Shown here in pieces: positions 6,454 through 12,181 of a DNA stretch of 12,181 nucleotides. The notes beneath the pieces are model-generated. The model was given only the letters and a program-made list of their open reading frames with translations. It ran no database searches and had not been told where the DNA came from. Location: contig CALBZH010000691.1 of NCBI GenBank assembly GCA_937889795.1, positions 1 to 12,181 of the forward strand, in the 5' to 3' direction. This DNA is from an uncultured Syntrophobacteraceae bacterium. Its GTDB lineage: Bacteria; Desulfobacterota; Syntrophobacteria; Syntrophobacterales; Syntrophobacteraceae. Numbering within the stretch: position 1 is the stretch's first letter; every line of letters begins with the position of its first letter. The translations under genes were made by a program, and so were the position numbers.

Positions 6454-8208
6454 TCAGTCCGTGCAGACCCCGCACCGTCTGCAGGACGCCTCATCCGGGC
6501 ATCCCGGGCTTTCCCTCCCCTCAAGCGCTCTTTGGTACTCGTCCCAGAGAAACCCTCTTTTGATCCCCATATCCAGTATTTCCCAGGGAAAGGGCTCGTC
6601 CCAGGATCGCTCCCGCATCACGAAATAATCAGGATTAAAGGGGACTTCCTTCAATGCCTGACTCCAGCCCTTGCCTTCGAGAGCCACGATTTCCAGCAGA
6701 CGGCTCACCCTCCGGTCCCCTCGTGCCAAGAGCGCCTGCACGTACGCCCATTTAGGAAGATCAAAGTGGACACGCACGTTGGCGACCTTTCTCAGAGCGG
6801 TCTGAATCCAACGCGCCTTTTCCTTCAGCTCCTGAACGCCCGCAAATGCTGCCCATTGAAAAGGAGTCCAGGGCTTCGGCACAAAGGAATGGATGCTGAG
6901 GGTGATGGCTCCCATCCGTTTCTGTCCCTTGCTCTGCTTCAGCACGGTGTGCTTGATGCGCTTGGTGAGATCGACAATGGCTTCAAGGTCCGCCAACGTT
7001 TCGGTCGGTAGTCCAATCATGAAATAGAGCTTCAAGTGAAGGATCTTCCGCTCGGTCAATCGCTCCGCCGCCCGGAAAACGGCTTCATCCGACAGGTGCT
7101 TGTTGATGACCCTCCTGAGCCGCTCGGACCCGGCCTCCGGTGCAATGGCGACAGCCTGATGAGCGCTTGCATCGAGGGCTGCGAGGACTTCATCGCTCAG
7201 AGCATCGGCTCGGAGAGACGAGAAGGAGAGCGACCCGCCCCGTTCGAGAAGGGACGAGCATAGGATATCGATTTCGGGATGATCTGAAACTGCCGCACTG
7301 ACCAAACCGATGCGCTTTGTAACCTCCATATCCTTGGCAACCGCATCGACCAGGCGATTGGCCGAATAAGAACGAAACGGTCGATACACATAGCCAGCGG
7401 CACAGAACCGACAGCCACGCCCGCAACCGCGCCCTATCTCGAGAAGCAGCACATTGCTGAATTCGGTGTTTGGCGTCAGCACCACCGTTTTGCAGGGAGC
7501 AGCACCATCGAAATCAGCCCTCTGGACAGCCACGCGCTCGGGCGCGCCAGAGCCGACGATGGGACGCACCGTCCCCAACGTGCCGTCCTTATCCACAACA
7601 GGCTCATAGAGCGACGGAACATAGATGCCGGGAACATCGCAGGCCAGTTGCCGCAGCCACTCGCTGCGCTTCACGTCCAAGGGAGGATGCGCGCGCACGA
7701 AAGCCAGAAAATAAGGTAGGATGGCTTCGGCCTCCCCGGCAAAACAGAAATCCATGAACGACGCCATCGGCTCAGGATTCAGGAACGAAGCCACACCGCC
7801 CATTGCCACCAAGGGGGATCCGTCAGGTCGCTCGGTTTGCCAAATGGGAATGCGCCCGAGACTTAGGATCTCGAGCGCATTCGGGTAGTCATTTTCGAAG
7901 GGGAGGGAGAAGAATAAAAAATCGAAATCCGACAAACAACGCCGAGACTCAATGCTCAGCAGACTCCCGGACGTGCGCCGAAGCTCTTGCAGATCCTCCT
8001 GGTTCGGGAGAAAGACCCGCTCACAGAGAAAATCGTCGGGCTCATTCAGCGCCCCGTACACCGCCTGAAGCCCCAGATTCGACATGCCCACCGCATAACG
8101 ATTCGGGAAAATCAGGGCTATCCGGACACGACCGCCCCATGCCTTGTGCACCGCACCGTGCTCTTCTGCGCGGCATTGATGGGATTGCGATCTCTGTCTT
8201 CGTGCCAT
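6454..8208 (-). CDS. B12-binding-type radical SAM protein of unknown substrate
   Basis: 584 residues from the ATG at 8208. The region from residue 24 (WGGRVRIALIFPNRYAVGM) to about 175 has the Rossmann-like cobalamin-binding fold typical of the TIGR03960-like group (phrases such as GMSNLGLQ and NPEPMASFMDF), but lacks the DxHxxG motif of base-off B12 enzymes. The radical SAM core covers about 250-480; its cluster motif is CGRGCRFC with Cys262, Cys266 and Cys269, and the preceding ILLEIGRG-type lead-in is present. IAPEAGSERLRRVINK (355-370) and the segment near YFMIGLPTET (395-404) are further core motifs. The C-terminus has four cysteines (570, 576, 579, 582) that could hold an auxiliary cluster. 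The TIGR03936 partner domain often fused or adjacent in other genomes is absent from the window. The gene follows ftsZ by 89 bases on the same strand and may be cotranscribed. The ribosome-binding site is weak. The reaction is unknown. Confidence 0.85.
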   Translation of the reverse strand: MARRQRSQSHQCRAEEHGAVHKAWGGRVRIALIFPNRYAVGMSNLGLQAVYGALNEPDDFLCERVFLPNQEDLQELRRTSGSLLSIESRRCLSDFDFLFFSLPFENDYPNALEILSLGRIPIWQTERPDGSPLVAMGGVASFLNPEPMASFMDFCFAGEAEAILPYFLAFVRAHPPLDVKRSEWLRQLACDVPGIYVPSLYEPVVDKDGTLGTVRPIVGSGAPERVAVQRADFDGAAPCKTVVLTPNTEFSNVLLLEIGRGCGRGCRFCAAGYVYRPFRSYSANRLVDAVAKDMEVTKRIGLVSAAVSDHPEIDILCSSLLERGGSLSFSSLRADALSDEVLAALDASAHQAVAIAPEAGSERLRRVINKHLSDEAVFRAAERLTERKILHLKLYFMIGLPTETLADLEAIVDLTKRIKHTVLKQSKGQKRMGAITLSIHSFVPKPWTPFQWAAFAGVQELKEKARWIQTALRKVANVRVHFDLPKWAYVQALLARGDRRVSRLLEIVALEGKGWSQALKEVPFNPDYFVMRERSWDEPFPWEILDMGIKRGFLWDEYQRALEGRESPGCPDEASCRRCGVCTD

Positions 8209-8297
8209 AGAGGTCTTCTAAGGGGCGTTCACGGCTTCCACCGAGCAGCGCGATGCCCCGGAAGCTTCGCGGCTCACTGCGAGCCCGACCGAGAATC

Positions 8298-9530
8298 CTA
8301 GTCGGCCTGCCGGCGAATGAACGTCGGTATGCTAAGATCCTCTTCTTCGGGGGAAGCCCCGGTCAGCTTCTGAAGAAAAGTCCTTTTTTTTGGAGCCGGC
8401 TGCTGCTCAGGGGCCACAGGCTCCTTCATGGATCGGTGACGTACAATCGTCGGGATTTCCAGGTAATCGTAGTTCAGCTCGGGGATCCGGCCGTCCGGCT
8501 TGATTCGCTTGGGACGCGCCTGAGACTGCTCCACCTTCTGGACCTGCTCTTTCTTCCCGATTCCCGTGGCGATCACCGTCACCCGGACTTCATCCTCGAT
8601 GTCCATATCAATGGAAGTACCCAGAATGATGTTGGCTTCGTCGTCCATCTCCTTGTGGATGATGGAGACCACCTCCTCAAATTCGTGCATGGCCAAGTCG
8701 TGGCCGCTAGTGATGTTGATCAGAGCGGCACGGGATCCATGAATCGAAATGTCTTCAAGCAGAGGGCTGGAAATGGCCTGCTGCGCCGCCTGGGACGCAC
8801 GCCCTTCTCCCTGGCCGATACCCGTTCCCATCAGGGCCATTCCCCGCTCACTCATCACGGCCCGCAGATCGGCAAAATCGACGTTGATGTAACCCGGATG
8901 GGTGATCAGGTCCGAGATGCCCTTGACCGCATAAAGGAGCACATCGTCCGCCCTCCGGAACATTTCGAGGAAAGTCGCCCGCCGATCCGCCAGGCACACC
9001 AATCGGTTGTTGGGGATGGTGATGAGCGTGTCCACGGCATCGTAGAGGGAGCGCAAGCCGTCTTCCGCATTGCGCTGACGCACCTTCCCTTCGAAGGCAA
9101 ACGGCTTCGTCACGACAGCAACCGTAAGAGCCCCAATGTCTTTGCACACCTGGGCCACGATCGGAGCACCGCCTGTTCCTGTGCCGCCTCCCATTCCCGC
9201 CGTGATAAAGACCATGTCGCTGCCTTCAATGGAGGCTCGGATTTGATCAAGATCCTCTTGAGCCGCCTTTGTGCCCGTTTCGGGGTTGCCACCACACCCG
9301 AGTCCACGAGTGAGGTTGTTCCCAAGCTGAATCTTCGTCGGGGCGAGATTCCTTTCGAGCGCCTGGAAGTCGGTATTGGCAGCGATGAACTCCACTCCAT
9401 CAAGACCTGCGCTGATCATGTTGTTGATGGCGTTTCCACCTCCACCGCCGATCCCCAGGACTCTGATCTTGGCTCTCGTTGTTATGGTTTCCATTTTCTT
9501 CGTCTTCCCCCTCATTGGTTCCCCTAGCAT
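8298..9530 (-). CDS. ftsZ: Cell division protein FtsZ
   Basis: 410 residues. FtsZ is the bacterial tubulin: it binds GTP, polymerises at midcell into the Z-ring and recruits the divisome. Visible motifs are the N-terminal [14 protein letters not shown] (residues 27-40), the tubulin signature GGGTGTG (114-120), and the T7 synergy loop NVDFADLR (216-223) with the catalytic Asp218 and Asp221. A variable linker (about 330-398) leads to the C-terminal peptide IPTFIRRQ (401-408), which binds FtsA and other partners. Length is normal. The ATG at 9530 has an AGAGGAG site eight bases upstream; in-frame ATGs at 9515 and 9494 are possible alternatives that would give a shorter N-terminal tail. The linker contains a run of eight A residues on the coding strand (8391-8384). 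It follows ftsA by 101 bases. Confidence 0.98.
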   Translation of the reverse strand: MLGEPMRGKTKKMETITTRAKIRVLGIGGGGGNAINNMISAGLDGVEFIAANTDFQALERNLAPTKIQLGNNLTRGLGCGGNPETGTKAAQEDLDQIRASIEGSDMVFITAGMGGGTGTGGAPIVAQVCKDIGALTVAVVTKPFAFEGKVRQRNAEDGLRSLYDAVDTLITIPNNRLVCLADRRATFLEMFRRADDVLLYAVKGISDLITHPGYINVDFADLRAVMSERGMALMGTGIGQGEGRASQAAQQAISSPLLEDISIHGSRAALINITSGHDLAMHEFEEVVSIIHKEMDDEANIILGTSIDMDIEDEVRVTVIATGIGKKEQVQKVEQSQARPKRIKPDGRIPELNYDYLEIPTIVRHRSMKEPVAPEQQPAPKKRTFLQKLTGASPEEEDLSIPTFIRRQAD

Positions 9531-9631
9531 CTAGAGAGCTCCTCTCGACACCGTCCATCACGCTTCAGACGATCGAGATGGAAACCCCACTGATAACGAC
9601 CGAATGGTCGGGATCCCCACGGCTCGTCGGT

Positions 9632-10858
9632 CTACCAGAATTCCTTGAACCAGCGCCGCATGGTCGCAAGCACCTTGGCGAACAGGTTCGGTTCTTCGAT
9701 GGGGCGTTTGACACCCCCATGCTTCCCCCCGTAGAGGAGGAGTCCCGTGCCGGTCGCGTAGATCGGGTTTTTCACCATGTCGCCGAGCCCTCCGAAACGA
9801 TAGGGGACTCCCACCCGCACCGGCATGTCAAAGGTACGCTCAGCCAATTCCCGAATCCCCTGCAGCAGGGAGACGCCACCCGTCAGCACCACTCCAGCAT
9901 GGAGAGACTCGGCATACCCGGATCGCACGAGCTCCCATTCGATGATCTTCATGATTTCTTCAACGCGCGCTTCGATAATCTGCGTGAGTATGGACTGTGA
10001 TAGCTGGCGCGGTTTCTGGCCCCCAACGGAGGCCACTTCGATCACCTCCTGCGGGTTCACCCATTCCACCAGCGCACAGCCGTATTTCTTCTTGATCTTT
10101 TCTGCCTCCTCCATCGAGGTACGCAGTCCCACGGAAATATCCGACGTGATGTGATTCCCTCCCAGACCGACCACACAGGAGTATCGGATGGCATGGTCCA
10201 AGAAAACGGCCACATCACTCGTACCTCCACCAATGTCGACCAGAGCGACCCCCAAATGCTTCTCGTCCGTGTCGAGCACCGACTCACTCGACGCCAACGA
10301 TTCCAGGACCACGTCCTGAACGTGAAGGCCGGCCTTTTCACAACACTTTACCACATTCTGCACCGCACTCACCATCCCGGTGATGATGTGCACCTTGGCT
10401 TCCAACCTAACCCCCTGCATTCCCAAGGGATTGAGGATTCCCTCCTGGTCGTCCACGATGAATTGCTGAGGTAGCACATGCAGGACTTGTCGATCGTAGG
10501 GCATGGCGACGGTCCTCGCGGCATCCATCACGCGATCGATATCCACCTGCGTGACCTCGCGACTCTTGATGGCAATGACGCCATGACTATTCAGACTTTG
10601 CACATGCGTGCCCGCCACACCAGCATAGACAGAGGAGATCTCGCAGCCCGCCATCAACTCGGCTTCCTCAACAGCCTTCCGAATGGAATTAACTGTCTGA
10701 TCGATATTGACGACGACCCCACCGCGAAGTCCCACGGACGGATAGCTGCCAACACCAACGATGTCGATCCCTTCCGAAGTCACCTCGCCTACCACGGCAC
10801 AGATCTTGGTTGTGCCAAGGTCGAGGCCCACTACCAGCTCCTCTCCTCTCTTTCCCAT
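9632..10858 (-). CDS. ftsA: Cell division protein FtsA
   Basis: 408 residues. FtsA is an actin-like ATPase that tethers FtsZ filaments to the inner membrane. Nucleotide-binding motifs are GLDLGTTK (residues 11-18), DIGGGTSD (208-215) and VVLTGGVSLLQG (323-334). The C-terminus, NLFAKVLATMRRWFKEFW (391-408), is the amphipathic membrane-targeting helix, separated from the ATPase core by a short linker. I chose the ATG at 10858, which has AGAGGA (10869-10864) five bases upstream and gives the usual start MGKRGEELVVGLD; an in-frame TTG at 10885 would add nine residues. A 165-base gap separates it from ftsQ. A small hairpin, CGACA/TGTCG (10975-10988), lies in that gap. Confidence 0.97.
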   Translation of the reverse strand: MGKRGEELVVGLDLGTTKICAVVGEVTSEGIDIVGVGSYPSVGLRGGVVVNIDQTVNSIRKAVEEAELMAGCEISSVYAGVAGTHVQSLNSHGVIAIKSREVTQVDIDRVMDAARTVAMPYDRQVLHVLPQQFIVDDQEGILNPLGMQGVRLEAKVHIITGMVSAVQNVVKCCEKAGLHVQDVVLESLASSESVLDTDEKHLGVALVDIGGGTSDVAVFLDHAIRYSCVVGLGGNHITSDISVGLRTSMEEAEKIKKKYGCALVEWVNPQEVIEVASVGGQKPRQLSQSILTQIIEARVEEIMKIIEWELVRSGYAESLHAGVVLTGGVSLLQGIRELAERTFDMPVRVGVPYRFGGLGDMVKNPIYATGTGLLLYGGKHGGVKRPIEEPNLFAKVLATMRRWFKEFW

Positions 10859-11023
10859 CGACGTCCTCTTGCCCCTCCGATTCAAAGCTCACCAACAACT
10901 GGTTGTCTGCTTGGCCCCCTTCTACCCGGAGTGTCAGATCTTCAAGTCATTGCCCACCTAGCAGGCCGTCCCTGCGACATCCGTGTCGTCAAACCTTCAC
11001 AGGTCTCAAAAATCCGCTCGGTC

Positions 11024-11893
11024 TCAGATCCCTTTCGGTACCGGGAAATTTCCGGAAACGTAAGCTCTGCCCGGGTAATCGAGATCGATTCGCGTTACGA
11101 CATCCAGGACCTGGCGCTCAGCCAGAACCGCAAGGATCCGCTGCAGCCGATCCAGCTTCTGCTCGTAATAGTCCCATCCCATTTCGATCGGAATCGCCTT
11201 CTGTGTGGTGTAGAGGACATACCCGTCATCCTTGTGCCAGCGGCATTCGGATATCTGATTCAAGGGCATCCAATTTTGGGATCTCGTCAAAGCCTCAATC
11301 AACCGAGTGAAGGGCTCTAGGGGCTCCGGCGGCAAAAAGGCTCCCTGTTTGAGACTCATACCCGAAAACCCCGTTACCAGAAGCAGCTTGGGGTACTGTT
11401 CCACATTCGCCTTGAGAAAGAGCTTCCCTTCCGCATCGAGGAGATAGAATTCGTCCGCGTACGCAATGGCAACCGGCTCACGCTCGCTCAATTCGACCAC
11501 GAGGCGACCCGGCAGGTCCACTCGCACCACCGTGGAGCGTACCCACGGCAAGGACTCCGTCTTCTTCGCGAGCTCCTCCAGGTTGAGATTGAGAATGCAT
11601 GCATGGCGCGGCACCCCTAAGGCATTCAGCACCTCCTTGCGATCCAGGTGCTTGAGGCCTAGGATCTGAATCTCGTCCACGCGTAACCAGGGAGCATCGA
11701 GCAGCGCGAAATAGGAGTGTGCGAGAGCGGCGCTCAAGATCAGGATCAGTGGCACGCATAAGCTCAAAAACAGCACAACCTTGATTCGCGACACCCATCG
11801 TCTGATCTGTGCCTGTCGGTCCACCCGATACCGGTTGCGCTTCGTCCCCATGGCTGTAAACCCGCGCCAGATCTCAATGTTCAGGCCATCCAT
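11024..11893 (-). CDS. ftsQ: Cell division protein FtsQ
   Basis: 289 residues. FtsQ is a bitopic inner-membrane protein that links early and late divisome proteins (FtsB/FtsL partners) in the periplasm. A basic cytoplasmic tail (about residues 17-38) precedes one membrane helix (about 39-60, from VVLFLSLCVPLILIL to the AHS that ends it). A POTRA domain follows, starting LRVDEIQILGLKHLDRKEV (70-88) and running to about 138 with the typical LPWVRSTVVRVDLPGRL (115-131), then a beta domain to about 280. The first ATG at 11893 lies 17 bases after the murB stop; an in-frame ATG at 11851 would give a start MGTKRNRYRV with a more typical basic tail. Neither has a good Shine-Dalgarno sequence, so the start is uncertain. 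Confidence 0.93.
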   Translation of the reverse strand: MDGLNIEIWRGFTAMGTKRNRYRVDRQAQIRRWVSRIKVVLFLSLCVPLILILSAALAHSYFALLDAPWLRVDEIQILGLKHLDRKEVLNALGVPRHACILNLNLEELAKKTESLPWVRSTVVRVDLPGRLVVELSEREPVAIAYADEFYLLDAEGKLFLKANVEQYPKLLLVTGFSGMSLKQGAFLPPEPLEPFTRLIEALTRSQNWMPLNQISECRWHKDDGYVLYTTQKAIPIEMGWDYYEQKLDRLQRILAVLAERQVLDVVTRIDLDYPGRAYVSGNFPVPKGI

Positions 11894-11910
11894 GGCCGGA
11901 ACGCTTCAGT

Positions 11911-12135
11911 CTACAATATTTGAATTTCCCGTTCGAGACAAACCCCAAATTCCTCGAGAACCAGCTTTTCTATGTGCTCAATCAAGTCAAGGATGTCTCT
12001 CGCTCGCGCATTCCCACGATTTACAATCCAGTTCGCGTGTTTCTCCGATACCTCCGCATCGCCGACCCGAAAACCCTTCAATCCAGCCCGATCGATAAGA
12101 AATCCGGCTGAAAATCCCGGAGGATTCTTGAAAAT
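11911..12135 (-). CDS. murB: UDP-N-acetylenolpyruvoylglucosamine reductase MurB, 3' end only
   Basis: Only the last 74 residues are present, ending with TAG at 11913-11911. They read IFKNPPG, then [20 protein letters not shown], then [12 protein letters not shown], and end LEREIQIL. This is the C-terminal part of MurB, the FAD enzyme that reduces UDP-GlcNAc-enolpyruvate to UDP-MurNAc with NADPH. The glutamate of the LERE segment corresponds to the conserved catalytic glutamate region. In the family the catalytic serine sits in a G-S-x-F-K-N-P motif, so the sequence stops right after that serine. The gene is cut by adapter sequence at 12136, not by a natural mutation. The order murB-ftsQ-ftsA-ftsZ is the expected dcw arrangement, without a ddl gene between murB and ftsQ. 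Confidence 0.93.
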   Translation of the reverse strand: MFKNPPGFSAGFLIDRAGLKGFRVGDAEVSEKHANWIVNRGNARARDILDLIEHIEKLVLEEFGVCLEREIQIL

Positions 12136-12181
12136 AGATCGGAAGAGCGTCGTGTAGGGAAAGAGTGTAGATCTCGGTGGT
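12136..12181. other. Illumina TruSeq adapter read-through at the contig end (artifact)
   Basis: From AGATCGGAAGAGC at 12136 to the end, all 46 bases match, as I recall it, the universal Illumina TruSeq adapter (complement of the Read 1 primer side). The murB reading frame is meaningful up to 12135 and its homology ends exactly there. This segment should be trimmed and not translated. Confidence 0.97.

Noticed and set aside
8271..8285. Small hairpin GGCTC/GAGCC between ftsZ and the radical SAM gene as a terminator
   Set aside because: The stem is only 5 bp and no T-run follows, so it is too weak to call.
8253..9527. Long plus-strand open frame of 424 codons opposite ftsZ
   Set aside because: It is antisense to a complete, well-conserved ftsZ and shows no family motifs; a GC-rich shadow frame.
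9597..9610. Hairpin CGACC/GGTCG between ftsA and ftsZ as a regulatory element
   Set aside because: A 5-bp stem of this kind is expected by chance in such sequence, and nothing else supports it.
10478..11320. Plus-strand open frame of 280 codons across ftsA and the ftsQ end
   Set aside because: It is antisense to two clear division genes, with no ribosome-binding site or motif.
12101..12181. Reading frames continuing through the right edge
   Set aside because: Bases from 12136 on are adapter, so translated extensions of these frames are artificial.

Overview
The window looks like a contig end from a Gram-negative anaerobe, most likely a Desulfobacterota member (Syntrophobacter-like 'deltaproteobacterium'). 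This is inferred from the type of proteins present, namely Tat-exported ferredoxin-type redox proteins next to a dcw cell-division cluster, and not from any marker-gene phylogeny. The DNA is moderately GC-rich and dense with genes. No tRNA, rRNA, CRISPR array, transposase or phage gene was seen.

Layout. (1) Positions 1-515, minus strand: 5' part of a J-domain (DnaJ-like) co-chaperone gene that runs off the left edge. (2) 516-945: non-coding divergent region with a candidate promoter and a palindrome for the J-protein gene. (3) 946-6332, plus strand: a four-gene redox cluster. It encodes a membrane-anchored DUF6599-type protein, a Tat-signal DUF362 protein, a 645-residue polytopic NapH/NapG-like multi-[4Fe-4S] protein, and a Tat-signal aldo/keto reductase with a C-terminal cysteine cluster. 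(4) 6348-6382: a 12-bp-stem palindrome between convergent transcription units. (5) 6454-12135, minus strand: the division cluster, in transcription order murB (3' end only), ftsQ, ftsA, ftsZ, then a B12-binding-type radical SAM gene. (6) 12136-12181: Illumina adapter sequence, not biology.

How the genes work together. The minus-strand cluster is the end of a dcw locus: peptidoglycan precursor synthesis (MurB), divisome assembly (FtsQ, FtsA) and the Z-ring (FtsZ), with a radical SAM enzyme of unknown substrate downstream. The plus-strand cluster is the most interesting part. Three of its four products carry twin-arginine-type motifs and the fourth has an N-terminal membrane anchor. This suggests a membrane-bound, outward-facing electron-transfer module in which the polyferredoxin protein passes electrons between the quinone pool or cytoplasm and an exported aldo/keto-reductase-fold enzyme. 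Its substrate cannot be told from the sequence.
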